Notes: generated by a model from the sequence alone, not told the origin. A DNA stretch of 8,669 nucleotides from Clostridia bacterium (GCA_019421925.1 JAHZEH010000029.1:4906-13574), one strand, 5' to 3'; counted from the first letter of the stretch, positions 1 to 8,240 are shown. Translations and numbers: made by a program.

Positions 1-292
1 GGGGCTTTTTAGCCGCTGTGTAGTGGTTCACCATGGAATCTATGTTGCCCGAATTGACCAGAAAACCCAGGCGCGGCCTGCCAAAGCGCTTGAAATCCGC
101 CGTGGAATGCCAATCGGGCTGGGCGATAATCGCCACCTTGTACCCCTGGCTCTCCAGAACCCGCGCGATAATCGCCGTGCCAAAGCTGGGGTGGTCAATA
201 TAGGCGTCCCCCGTCACAATGCAGAAGTCCGGCCTGTCCCAGCCCAGCTCCTCCATTTCCGCCCGGGTCAGCGGCAGAAAACCCTGTTCCAT
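1..292 (-). CDS. ygiQ: YgiQ-family radical SAM protein, N-terminal part (cut by window edge)
   Basis: The frame is open from an ATG at 290-292 to the left edge and gives the first 97 residues. They match the start of the YgiQ (UPF0313) radical SAM family from memory of the E. coli protein: an LGW-D segment at 16-19, VTGDAYIDHPSFG at 26-38, IIAQPDW at 55-61, and GNIDSMVNHYTA at 83-94, where E. coli has GNMDSMINRYTA. Family members are usually 600-750 residues, so most of the protein, including the CxxxCxxC iron-sulfur motif, lies outside the window. The family is predicted to be a cytoplasmic [4Fe-4S]/S-adenosylmethionine enzyme, and I know of no established reaction for it. The start is supported by a GGAGG ribosome site (complement of 298-302) 5 nt upstream and a promoter at 338-366. 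The E. coli protein begins about 30 residues earlier, but nothing in frame upstream with a better ribosome site argues for that here. It is a separate transcription unit from the glucan synthase gene. Confidence 0.92.
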   Translation of the reverse strand, partial: MEQGFLPLTRAEMEELGWDRPDFCIVTGDAYIDHPSFGTAIIARVLESQGYKVAIIAQPDWHSTADFKRFGRPRLGFLVNSGNIDSMVNHYTAAKKP

Positions 293-337
293 CTTTTCCT
301 CCGTCCCTGCGCAGAGCGCATATCAATCCAGTTTAAA

Positions 338-366
338 ATTATACCACATTTCCAGGTTTACAGCAA
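338..366 (-). promoter_or_regulatory. Sigma-A type promoter with extended -10, driving ygiQ
   Basis: Read on the minus strand, a consensus TATAAT (338-343) is preceded by TGG, which makes an extended -10 (TGnTATAAT). A weak -35, TTGCTG (361-366), sits exactly 17 bp upstream. Transcription would start near 331, giving a leader of about 40 nt that contains the GGAGG ribosome site at 298-302 and then the ygiQ ATG. The -35 matches consensus only in its TTG, which the extended -10 would offset. I see no obvious operator around it. Confidence 0.78.
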
Positions 367-392
367 AAAAGCGCGCCCCTGCGGCGTTTTTT
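365..392. terminator. Possible weak terminator-like hairpin upstream of the ygiQ promoter
   Basis: A CGCC/GGCG stem (374-377 with 383-386) with a 5-nt loop is flanked by A6 (365-370) and T6 (387-392). On the plus strand the T6 follows the stem directly. On the minus strand the U run follows after three unpaired bases. The A and T runs can also pair across a 3-nt bulge. The GC stem is only 4 bp, so termination would be weak. It could serve as a backstop for read-through towards the ygiQ promoter, whose -35 overlaps the A run. Confidence 0.3.
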
Positions 393-432
393 CACCCTGC
401 CGAAAAACCTGGGATTGTCGGAGACCGAAGCC

Positions 433-504
433 CTTGACCTTCTATCCGGTTCCGGCGGCGCGAACGCCGGAACGGATGAAGTACCTCAAGTTTTTTGTTC
501 TTTT
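433..504 (+). terminator. Long hairpin with T-rich tail, terminator-like on the plus strand
   Basis: The apical stem pairs 449-457 with 465-473 (9 GC-rich bp, 7-nt loop). It continues past a one-base bulge with ATCC/GGAT (444-447 with 474-477), then CTTC/GAAG (439-442 with 478-481), then across an internal loop with CTTGA/TCAAG (433-437 with 486-490). That is about 22 bp in total. On the plus strand the base of the stem is followed at once by TTTTTTGTTCTTTT (491-504), the classic form of an intrinsic terminator. On the minus strand there is no T run after it. No plus-strand gene lies upstream, so its target is unknown. Alternatives are a structured RNA on either strand or a palindromic intergenic repeat. 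Confidence 0.5.
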
Positions 505-551
505 CAGCATTTCCCGCCCGGGAGCCCATAGGACGAGAGGGGAATGCTGAA
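503..551. repeat. Inverted repeat, 13-bp stem
   Basis: TTCAGCATTTCCC (503-515) can pair with 539-551 over 13 positions. Twelve are Watson-Crick and one is T512 with G542, which is a G-U wobble in plus-strand RNA but an A-C mismatch in minus-strand RNA. The 23-nt interior contains CCCGGG. No T run follows on either strand, so it is not a simple terminator. It sits directly between the synthase terminator and the 433-504 hairpin. Confidence 0.5.
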
Positions 552-556
552 CCCTC

Positions 557-586
557 AAAAAAGAGCGCCCTTTGGACGCTCTTTTT
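557..586 (-). terminator. Intrinsic terminator of the glucan synthase gene (possibly bidirectional)
   Basis: AAAAAGAGCG (558-567) pairs perfectly with CGCTCTTTTT (577-586), with two more inner C-G pairs possible near the loop. It begins 8 nt past the TAA stop of the synthase gene. The minus-strand transcript ends in a U run (complement of the A6 at 557-562), and the plus strand has a matching T run at 582-586, so it could work in both directions. Confidence 0.88.
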
Positions 587-593
587 CCATAGT

Positions 594-3500
594 TTATCGA
601 GGCGGGCGGTACTGCACGCTGACCTCCCCCAGCTGCGGGGCGCTCTCCCCCTGTTTGAGCATCCCCTGTTCCATTGTGATGCCCGCCAGCGCCAGGCCCG
701 CGCAGTACATCCAGGCCGCTGATCCGGTATACCAGCTCCAGCCGGCCCGCCCGGGATGGCTTCCGGCATATACGTCCCCGGCCATAACATAGGGCTCGCC
801 CTGGTAGATGGACATGACGATGGGATTGTCGCCGTGCCGGATGGGGTTGACCATGCTCCACAGCCGGGCCGCTCCCTCCAGATCCCCCAGCCCCGCCACA
901 GCCAGAACCACCCAGGCGGCGGCATGGGTATACTGCCCGCCATTTTCCCGAAGTCCGGGCAAATATCCCTGGATATAACCGGCCCGGGGCAGCTGGTTTG
1001 CAAAGGGCGGATCGAGTAGCTTGATGATGCCGGTCCCCTCGTCCACCAGCCTGCGCCAAACCGCCTCCATGGCCTTACGGGAGCGCTTCTGCGGGCCGCC
1101 CGCCAGAACGCTCCACGCCTGGGAGATGGCGTCGATGGAGCACTCGCTGTTTCCCGCGCTTCCCAGAGGGGTTCCATCGTCAAAAAATGCCCGGCGGTAC
1201 CACTGCCCATCCCAGCCATGCTTCTCCAGATTCGCCCGCAGGGCGTGTTCCAACGTGGTCATGGCGGCCGCCTCCTCCCCATCCCCGCGTTTGGCACACA
1301 GGGCCGAGAACCGGGGCAGAATGGCGCACAGGAACCAGGCCAGAAAAACGCTCTCCCCCTTACCTCCTGCGCCCACCTGGTCCATGCCGTCGTTCCAGTC
1401 GCCCGTTCCCATCAGGGGCAGTCCGTGGCTTCCCAGGCGCGAGGCCCGCCGGATGGCGCGCAGGCAGTGCTCGTAGAGGGTGCCGCTGTTCCCCGAGGGC
1501 TGGGCCTCGGCATAGATGTCGTGTACCCCGCTGGGGATGTCCATATTGGCCAGGAAGGGAGCCTCCTCCTCCCAGATGCTCCCATCCCCTGTGGCGTCCA
1601 CATAAGCCAGGGCCACATAGGGCAGGAAGAGCAGATCGTCCGAGATATAGGTGCGCACGCCCCGGGCGGGCTCATGCCACCAGTGCTGCACGTCCCCATC
1701 CTCAAACTGGTGAGCGGCCGCGTGGAGTATCTGGGCTCTCGTGCGGCCCGGGTTGGTGGGAAGCAGCGCCAGGGTATCCTGGAGCTGGTCCCGGAAGCCC
1801 GTCGCGCCGCCCGCCTGGTAGTAGCCCGCCTTGGCCAGAAGCCGGGAAGAATAGACCTGGTAGAGCAGCCAGCCGTTCATCATGCGGTCGAAGGCCCGGT
1901 CCCCGGTGCGCACCTGCAAAGCGCCCAGCCGTTCCCGCCACTTCTCGCGCACTTGGGCCAGAACCGCTTCCCCGCCCTGGGCCACAAAGGAGTCGGCCTT
2001 CATCCGGGCCGCCGCCGGGTTCTCCGCCCAGCCAATCAGGAAGTCCACACAGACCCGTTCTCCGGCCTCCACGGTCACGGGGACGCGCAGCGCGGCGCAG
2101 GCGTCCAAAGACCCGCTCGCCTTTCCGCTCAGCTCCCCGCCTGCCAGGGCGGCGATCTCTCCGCCGTTTCCCTGTCCAAAAAACTCCGCCCGGCTGCAGG
2201 TTGAGCTGCCCGGCTGGGCGGGAGCGCAGACAAAAGCCACGCCCTGCTCCCCGGCACAGCTTGCAAGCAGCATGCCGTTCTCCCGGTGGGCATAGACCAG
2301 ATTGGCCTTCTCCCGCCACTGGGCGAGCACCCATTCCGCGCAGAAGTAGAGCGACAGGGAACGCCGTTTCTTCAAAGGGTTGCGCAGCTCCACATGGTAA
2401 CACTTTACGCCGTTTTGCACAAAGACGGAGCACTCCTGATAGAGCTCCTCCGCCCCGCAGGAAAACCGTGTGAAACCGAACCCATGCCGGATCAGGTATT
2501 CCCCGGCCGGAAGGGGGGCGGGGAGCAGGCTCCAGAAGGCTCCGCCCTCCTCACGAGCCAGCAGAAGCTCGCCCCCTGTGTCGGCCACGGGGTCATTGGC
2601 CAGAGGGGTCAATTTGTGTTCCGCGCTGTTGTCCGACCAGGTATAACCGCCTCCGCTCTCGGTGACGATGGCCCCAAACCCCTCCTCCGCCAGTATGTTG
2701 CTCCAGGGCAGTGGGGTCGTCTTGCCGTTCAGGCGGATAACATAGTCCATGCCGTCGAACCCGCCCCAGCCGTTCCAGTGCTCCAGCTTGGGCAGCGGGA
2801 GGGCCAGGGCGTCCCCCCGCTTGCCCTGCTTGACCCTATGCTGGCGGTTTGTCTCCTGGGGAAACTGGCGGGCAAAGGGGAGGGAACTCAGGCGCAGCGC
2901 GGCTACCGCCCGAAGCAGCACCTTCTCCTCCTCCTGAACCGTAGCCCCGTCCAAGATGAAAATCCCCTCAACCCCCGGGAATATCTGGCGGAGCTGATCG
3001 AGCACAGGCCGGTCGTATCCCGCCTGTTCCGTGTCAAGCACCACCAGGTCAAACCGGAAATCGCACATCTGGGCGTACTGATAGAGGAGCGCCGCTTCCC
3101 GGGCGCAGGGCAGGCCGTCCTGACCCACCTCCAGCAGACAGATGGGGTGATCCCCTGAGATGCCCAGCCTCCAGAGCCCCTTTCTGCTCAGGGTACAGTT
3201 GGCCAGAGCGCGCAGTTTTTCCCCATCCGGCGGGAGCGGCGCCAGGATGCGGGTAAAAGCCCGGCGCAGGGCGATGAGCTGGGGACCGTCTGTTCCCAGG
3301 TACTTGGCCCTGACCTGGGCATAGCTCCACGCCAGGGAAAACTCCGCGTCAAACTTATCCAGAGAATTGTATTCCATGGCGGCGGCTTGGGCCTCCTCAC
3401 CCATGCCAACGCAGACGGCCATTCCCACCTTCAGGCTGTTCCCCGGCTCCAGACAGAAACTCTGGGCAAACAGGGCGCAGGGGTCGAGGGGCACCTGCTC

Positions 3501-6500
3501 AAAGCCTGGCTCCATACCCTGCCGCAGGAAGGCCGGTTCCCAGCTGTTCCCGTTGCGGCCCAAGGCGGAAAAGCGGGAGTTTGTGCTCTGGGGCTGCCCT
3601 CCCGCGCACCAGCGAACCGCCAGGCTCCGGGGCTCCCCACCCCGCCTGGGCCGCCGGGAGAAGGTCAGGGTATTCCCGTCAGGCTTGCCGCTCTCAACAA
3701 ACAGCTTGTGGAAGGCTTTATGGGCAGCGTACTCCTCCCGGGTACACAGGCTGACCTCCACATAGCCGTAGAGTGTGAACTCCACGTTCTCTCCGCCGTG
3801 ATTCGTCACAGTGAGCAGGCGCAGTTCCGCCTTCTGCTCAGGCGCGGAGCAGACGGCCATCTGAGTGGACAGGGTCCCCTCTGTCCGCTGGTAGACCACC
3901 TTCTCTGTCTCAAAGACCGCATCCCCCTGGGAGGCGCAGAATCCCCCCTCGCGGGTTTTGACATACATTGCGCAGCCAGGCGCGCCCCGGGCCCCGTCGT
4001 AGTCGCTCCGGTAGAGCTGCACGCCCTCCCAGGATGCCCCAGTCCTGCCGTCCGAGAAGGCGAGCACTGAGATTCCGCCGCTCAGGGGGCAGACCTGGGG
4101 GACAGAACCCCTGGGGAGAATGACATGGGCCCGCACCTCGTCGAAAGGGGGGAGCACAGCCTTGGGCAGCGCCCGGTTATATTCTTTCATGACAATGCTC
4201 CTCTCCGGCAGCCGCTCCTGCAGCAGCAGGTTGACGGCCGCCACCTCCGGCGCCCCCAGGAATGCCCGGGCCACCGCGCCGCCGCACAGCACATTGCACA
4301 GCGACAGCAGGCTCATCCCCTGATGGTGAGCCATAAAACTCTTGACAATCCGGTACTGCCCGGAGCTGACCCGCTCGGGCGTGAAGTCCACCGCCTCATA
4401 AAAGCCGTACTGTCCCTGCGCGCCCAGCTCCTGCAGTTTGCGCAGGTTGTCCGCCGCCCCGCCCGGATCGATCATGGCGGCCAGAGCGGTGGCATAGGGG
4501 GCGATGACCCAGTCCTCCCGGGCGGGCTTCACCCCCATGCCGGGCAGGCCGAAGGCCCTATACTGATAGTTCATGTTCAGGTCGAAGGCGTAGTATCCCG
4601 ATTCCGAAATGCCCCAGGGCTTTCCCTTTCCCGCTGCGCGCTGGGCGGCCACCGCCCCCCGGACGCTCTCGTCGAGCAGTGTCTCCCCCGCGAGGCCGGT
4701 AAACAGCACGGGCATCAGGTATTCAAACATGGTGCCGCTCCAGGAGATAAGCAGACGGTTGCCCTCCATGACCGTCAGGGGGCGGGCCAGCCGGAACCAG
4801 TGCTCCCCCTCCACATCCCCCTTGGCGATGGCGCAGAAGCTGGTCAGCCGTGCCTCGGAAGCGAGGAGGTCATAGTGGGCCCCGTTCATCTCGCCGCTCT
4901 GGGCGTCAAAGCCGATATAAAACAGCTTGCGCTCCCTGTCATAAAGAGCGGAAAAATCCATTGCGGAGAGCAGGGCGTCCACCCGTTTGGCCAGTGTCTC
5001 CGCCCTGCCGTCTGCAAAGCCCAGAAGCGCCTCCCGCAGAGCGAACAGGCTGGCCGCCAGATTGCCGCTGTCCACGGTGGAGACAAAACGCGGGCGGAGT
5101 ACCGCCAGGGATTGCGTGTCGTACCAGTTATACAGGTGCCCGTTCCACTTCTCCATCCGCTCCACCGTCGAGAGGGTGGCCTGGGTGCGCGAGAGCATCT
5201 CCTCCTCCCCGATCAACTGCAGGCGGAAGGCGGCGTAAGGGGCCAGCAGGCCCATACCGATATTGGTGGGAGAGGTTCTCTCCGCCACGGGCCTCCTGGG
5301 CTCCACCTGAACATTGTCCGGAGGCAGGTCGTTGCGGGCGGGGCTCATATGGACGGCAAAGTACTCCCAGGTTTGTCGGGCGCTTTGGCGCAGAAAGTCC
5401 GCATCCTCCTCCCGCAGGAGGGTGGTATACCGGGGCTTACTCCCCTTCCACGCCGCATAGGGTCCCAACCACCACAGAATCCCCAGCGGGATCATCAGCA
5501 CATGGCCGGTGAGCAGGGCGGATACAATGGCGGCTGTGCCCAGAACCGGCCCCATGCACATGGATCGGTAATGTCCGGACAGGCCGGGATTGCCGTCCCG
5601 CTCGCTGTCGGCGGCGGTCTTCCATTCAAGCATATGGGTATGGCTGACAAAGGTGCGCCAAAAAGCCCGTCCGATGGCGTCGCAGAGGCGGACTGCCTCA
5701 TAGGGCAGTACGCACAGGGAGAAGAGGATGCGCAGCAACGCCTCTTTCATCCCTCCCAGGGAGCTGACAATACGAAGATGCAGGTCCTGGCGCACCAGCA
5801 GCAGCCGCGCCGCGCATAACAGATCCCCGCAGAACAGGGCGAACAGAGCCAGGATATTCCAGCACCATGCCCCGGGTACCCAGGGTGTCAGCAGGAAGAG
5901 CAACACGGCCGAGGGCCTCAGCAGGCTGGCGCGCAGGTTGTCCACCAGCTTGTAGCGGTGCAGCGGGCTCAATCCCGCGCCGCCGAGCGCAAAGGGCAGG
6001 AGCTGCCAATCCCCCCGTGTCCAGCGGTGGAGGCGGACCACAAAGGGCAGGTAGCGGGCGATCTGGCCGTCGTAGAGCACGATATCCGAGGCATAGGCCG
6101 CCCCCGCATAGCACCCCTCCAGAAGGTCGTGGCTGAGTACAGCATTTTCGGGTATGAAACCCGTCAGCGCCCTGGTGAACGCGCGCACATCATAGATGCC
6201 TTTGCCTCCGTAGTTGCCTTCCCCGAACAGGTCCTGATAGGTCTCGGAAACGGCGCTGGAGTAGGCGTCCAGTCCGGAGATGCCTGCAAACAGCCGGGAA
6301 AAGCCCGTCTTTGCCGCGCTGTCGGCCGTCTCCTCCATCCGGGGCACAATGACCGCGTGGCCATGCAGCATCCCCTGGTCGTCGAATTCGGGCAGATTCA
6401 GGGGATGGGCCAGGGTGCCCACCAGTTTGCGCACGCTGTCCAGCGGCAGCCGGGTGTCCGCATCCAGCGTGACGACGAAGCGGATATCCTCCGGCGCAGC

Positions 6501-8201
6501 ACTCTCATAGAACGCCTCCCTTTTCCCCTCGAGCAGCAGCGCATTGAGCTGCACAAGCGCCCCGCGCTTGCGCTCCCACCCCTCAAAGACCCCCTCGGCA
6601 TTCTTCCGCCGCCTGCGGGTCAACACGAAAAAGGCCGGTTCCTCCGCCGGATATTTGGCGTTCAGCGCCGCTATCCGGGCCCGGAGCGCCTCCAGGACGG
6701 CCCCGTCTCCCGGCATCTCCTCCTCCGGCGCGCCGGGGAGGTCGCAGAGCAGTGCAAAAAAGAGGTTTCTCCCCCCGCGGCAGGCGAGATAATGTCTCTC
6801 CAGCTGTCCGGCAAGGGCCGCTGCATCCTCCGCCCTGCCCGCCAGGACAGGGACCGCCACCAGCGTCCGGTAGGCGTCCGGGATACCCTCTTTCAGTTCC
6901 AGACGGGGCAGGCGGCGGACCGGCAGGCGGGTGAGGAGCCTTTGGATGATAAACTGGGAGAAACTCCAGGCGCATACCAGTCCCGGGAGCAGGGCCAGAG
7001 CCAGCCCCCACCAGTCTCCCGGCTCTCCGCCTCCCGCCCAGACGGCCAGTAACAAAAAAAGCGCCGTGAGCGCCGAGACGGCCACCAGATAGGAACCAAA
7101 GGCCGATTTGCGGCCCTTTCCCATCTCCGGCCGCAGGGCATGCAGAAGCCGGGGCCTTCCCCCGCTGCATAAATACCAGCCCACATGGCTTTGGCGGGCC
7201 CTCTCCCCCGGAGAGAGCCCCTCGTGATCCTCCCCGGCCAGCGCCTGAGCGCCCCGTGCCACCGCCGACTCCGATACCCCGGCCCGCCGGGCGAGGCGTG
7301 TGACGCAGTCCCTGTAATAGCATCGGGATGAGGTGTCCATCAGTCGGAACACCGGATCGTCCTCCAATATCTCATCCACCTTGGAGATGGCGCGGAATAC
7401 GTTCTCCCAATCCATCTCCCCCAGGAGCCGAATGCTGGTGATGGCGTTGCCCAGCAGAAGCCTGCGGCGGAGCTGCTGCCGGTGGGCAGCCTGGGCCATT
7501 CGCAGCTCATCCGTATCCATCCGGGCCAGCTCCTCGGCCGCCAGGGCGCTTCCCCCCCACTCCCGCATGCGGCTGCACAGGCGCTCCACATACTCCGGTT
7601 CACGAAGCGGCAGCTTGCGAAGAGCGTCCCGCGCCTCCTCCGGTTTCATGGAGTACAGGCGGAGGGCGTTCTCCTCCGCGGACTTGCGGCAGGCCCTGAC
7701 CTGCAGGCACTCCACCGCCAGCAGGGAGCACAGTTTGATGAGCGCCGTCTGCAGCGCCGTGCGAAGTGCCCAGAGCTCGTCCATCGTCAGGATGCTCTCC
7801 TCCTGATAGGATCGGAGATAACCCACGATGAGCTGCTCGTCGAGCTGTCCCTCATGGTGCCCGGTCATATCTGCCGCAACGCGGTATACCCTCGGCAGCC
7901 CCGCGAATGGACCCTGGGCAATGCGCGGCAGTTTGCGCAGAGGCTGCCAGGCGCCCTCCAGCTCCTTGCAGACCTGCTCCAGGACGTGAAAGTGGTCAAG
8001 TAGCCACTGGGCCGCGATATCCTCGGTGTCCTGAGCCGCGCTCAGATGGGCCGTGGTCAACCGTTTTTCATCCAGGCCCAGACGCATGAAATCGCTCCTG
8101 TTCCCCGGAGTGGTGGCCTCAAGGGCAATTTCCCGTGCATGGGCGAAGAGGGCCTCCCTGGACAAAAGAGCGTCCCTGAGGCCGTAATATACTTGCTGCA
8201 C
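594..8201 (-). CDS. ndvB: Cyclic beta-1,2-glucan synthase (GT84 + cyclising domain + GH94), NdvB/ChvB/Cgs family
   Basis: This 2535-residue inner-membrane enzyme should polymerise glucose from UDP-glucose into beta-1,2-glucan and close it into a ring. Residues 1-360 are a soluble N-terminal region. Six hydrophobic segments lie near 370-390, 397-419, 763-781, 782-803, 818-836 and 886-914, as in Brucella Cgs. The GT84 domain (about 440-755) has WERKRG (542-547), the metal-binding D580-A-D582, SHDLLEG (690-696) and RLHRW (723-727). The middle domain (about 915-1345) has TSPTNIG (976-982), STVDSGNLA (1041-1049), WSGTMFEYLMP (1154-1164) and MAHHQGMSL (1290-1298). It corresponds to the 'glucoamylase' Pfam region, which I recall as the ring-closing GH189 domain in Thermoanaerobacter italicus. 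The GH94-like half (about 1357-2505) has beta-sandwich regions, then GFRDQLQD (2135-2142), DWND (2268-2271, with the expected catalytic Asp) and WYTGSAAWM (2490-2498). In Brucella this half trims chains and sets their length. The start is GTG, fixed by AGGAGG 8 nt upstream. At 2535 residues it is shorter than the roughly 2800-2870 of proteobacterial homologues, with no break in the frame. The family is certain. The actual product here is inferred. Confidence 0.95.
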   Translation of the reverse strand: MQQVYYGLRDALLSREALFAHAREIALEATTPGNRSDFMRLGLDEKRLTTAHLSAAQDTEDIAAQWLLDHFHVLEQVCKELEGAWQPLRKLPRIAQGPFAGLPRVYRVAADMTGHHEGQLDEQLIVGYLRSYQEESILTMDELWALRTALQTALIKLCSLLAVECLQVRACRKSAEENALRLYSMKPEEARDALRKLPLREPEYVERLCSRMREWGGSALAAEELARMDTDELRMAQAAHRQQLRRRLLLGNAITSIRLLGEMDWENVFRAISKVDEILEDDPVFRLMDTSSRCYYRDCVTRLARRAGVSESAVARGAQALAGEDHEGLSPGERARQSHVGWYLCSGGRPRLLHALRPEMGKGRKSAFGSYLVAVSALTALFLLLAVWAGGGEPGDWWGLALALLPGLVCAWSFSQFIIQRLLTRLPVRRLPRLELKEGIPDAYRTLVAVPVLAGRAEDAAALAGQLERHYLACRGGRNLFFALLCDLPGAPEEEMPGDGAVLEALRARIAALNAKYPAEEPAFFVLTRRRRKNAEGVFEGWERKRGALVQLNALLLEGKREAFYESAAPEDIRFVVTLDADTRLPLDSVRKLVGTLAHPLNLPEFDDQGMLHGHAVIVPRMEETADSAAKTGFSRLFAGISGLDAYSSAVSETYQDLFGEGNYGGKGIYDVRAFTRALTGFIPENAVLSHDLLEGCYAGAAYASDIVLYDGQIARYLPFVVRLHRWTRGDWQLLPFALGGAGLSPLHRYKLVDNLRASLLRPSAVLLFLLTPWVPGAWCWNILALFALFCGDLLCAARLLLVRQDLHLRIVSSLGGMKEALLRILFSLCVLPYEAVRLCDAIGRAFWRTFVSHTHMLEWKTAADSERDGNPGLSGHYRSMCMGPVLGTAAIVSALLTGHVLMIPLGILWWLGPYAAWKGSKPRYTTLLREEDADFLRQSARQTWEYFAVHMSPARNDLPPDNVQVEPRRPVAERTSPTNIGMGLLAPYAAFRLQLIGEEEMLSRTQATLSTVERMEKWNGHLYNWYDTQSLAVLRPRFVSTVDSGNLAASLFALREALLGFADGRAETLAKRVDALLSAMDFSALYDRERKLFYIGFDAQSGEMNGAHYDLLASEARLTSFCAIAKGDVEGEHWFRLARPLTVMEGNRLLISWSGTMFEYLMPVLFTGLAGETLLDESVRGAVAAQRAAGKGKPWGISESGYYAFDLNMNYQYRAFGLPGMGVKPAREDWVIAPYATALAAMIDPGGAADNLRKLQELGAQGQYGFYEAVDFTPERVSSGQYRIVKSFMAHHQGMSLLSLCNVLCGGAVARAFLGAPEVAAVNLLLQERLPERSIVMKEYNRALPKAVLPPFDEVRAHVILPRGSVPQVCPLSGGISVLAFSDGRTGASWEGVQLYRSDYDGARGAPGCAMYVKTREGGFCASQGDAVFETEKVVYQRTEGTLSTQMAVCSAPEQKAELRLLTVTNHGGENVEFTLYGYVEVSLCTREEYAAHKAFHKLFVESGKPDGNTLTFSRRPRRGGEPRSLAVRWCAGGQPQSTNSRFSALGRNGNSWEPAFLRQGMEPGFEQVPLDPCALFAQSFCLEPGNSLKVGMAVCVGMGEEAQAAAMEYNSLDKFDAEFSLAWSYAQVRAKYLGTDGPQLIALRRAFTRILAPLPPDGEKLRALANCTLSRKGLWRLGISGDHPICLLEVGQDGLPCAREAALLYQYAQMCDFRFDLVVLDTEQAGYDRPVLDQLRQIFPGVEGIFILDGATVQEEEKVLLRAVAALRLSSLPFARQFPQETNRQHRVKQGKRGDALALPLPKLEHWNGWGGFDGMDYVIRLNGKTTPLPWSNILAEEGFGAIVTESGGGYTWSDNSAEHKLTPLANDPVADTGGELLLAREEGGAFWSLLPAPLPAGEYLIRHGFGFTRFSCGAEELYQECSVFVQNGVKCYHVELRNPLKKRRSLSLYFCAEWVLAQWREKANLVYAHRENGMLLASCAGEQGVAFVCAPAQPGSSTCSRAEFFGQGNGGEIAALAGGELSGKASGSLDACAALRVPVTVEAGERVCVDFLIGWAENPAAARMKADSFVAQGGEAVLAQVREKWRERLGALQVRTGDRAFDRMMNGWLLYQVYSSRLLAKAGYYQAGGATGFRDQLQDTLALLPTNPGRTRAQILHAAAHQFEDGDVQHWWHEPARGVRTYISDDLLFLPYVALAYVDATGDGSIWEEEAPFLANMDIPSGVHDIYAEAQPSGNSGTLYEHCLRAIRRASRLGSHGLPLMGTGDWNDGMDQVGAGGKGESVFLAWFLCAILPRFSALCAKRGDGEEAAAMTTLEHALRANLEKHGWDGQWYRRAFFDDGTPLGSAGNSECSIDAISQAWSVLAGGPQKRSRKAMEAVWRRLVDEGTGIIKLLDPPFANQLPRAGYIQGYLPGLRENGGQYTHAAAWVVLAVAGLGDLEGAARLWSMVNPIRHGDNPIVMSIYQGEPYVMAGDVYAGSHPGRAGWSWYTGSAAWMYCAGLALAGITMEQGMLKQGESAPQLGEVSVQYRPPR

Positions 8202-8209
8202 CGCACATT

Positions 8210-8215
8210 CCTCCT
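8210..8215 (-). promoter_or_regulatory. Ribosome binding site that fixes the GTG start of the glucan synthase
   Basis: On the minus strand a full AGGAGG lies 8 nt before the GTG at 8199-8201. An ATG at 8206-8208 lies between them but is only 1 nt from the AGGAGG and in a different frame, so it should not be used. The GTG is therefore the best supported start, although the ATG would be the naive choice. Confidence 0.85.
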
Positions 8216-8240
8216 GTCCTTCCGCGCCGGCGCGGTTCTG

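Larger units (their letters stand above)
293..593. other. Intergenic region between glucan synthase and ygiQ: hairpin string plus promoter
   Basis: This 301-nt stretch has no credible protein gene. From right to left it holds the synthase terminator (557-586), a 13-bp stem (503-551), a long hairpin with a plus-strand T-rich tail (433-504), a short GC hairpin flanked by A and T runs (365-392), and the ygiQ promoter and ribosome site (298-366). The roughly 165 nt between the synthase terminator and the promoter are far more structured than a spacer needs to be. I do not recognise a known RNA family in it. Confidence 0.6.

Noticed and set aside
433..490. Signal recognition particle RNA or 6S RNA in the intergenic region
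   Set aside because: The hairpin loop lacks the SRP GGAAG-type motif, and the region does not have the long open bubble typical of 6S RNA. No other known RNA family came to mind.
23..550. Plus-strand frame of 175 codons over the ygiQ start and intergenic region
   Set aside because: It is antisense to the recognisable ygiQ reading frame and its promoter, with arginine/proline-rich content and no family resemblance.
392..1219. Minus-strand frame of 275 codons overlapping the end of the synthase gene and the intergenic region
   Set aside because: It is an out-of-frame shadow of the GH94 domain. It extends past the synthase stop only because the intergenic sequence happens to lack stops in that frame, and it runs through the synthase terminator.
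4125..5819. Long open frame on the plus strand (564 codons) opposite the glucan synthase gene
   Set aside because: It lies wholly antisense to a strongly conserved gene, has no recognisable motif, and its composition (rich in Gly, Arg, Pro, Gln, His) is what the reverse of a GC-rich coding frame gives. The same holds for the other long antisense frames at 1187-2473, 1218-2204, 2286-3158 and 5958-7052.
594..8201. Possible frameshift or gene split in the very long synthase gene
   Set aside because: The frame is open throughout, and the conserved blocks of all three catalytic regions appear in order in that single frame.
8206..8208. ATG just upstream of the synthase GTG as an alternative start or a leader peptide
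   Set aside because: It is out of frame with the synthase and only 1 nt from the AGGAGG, too close for efficient initiation. The GTG has the correct 8-nt spacing.
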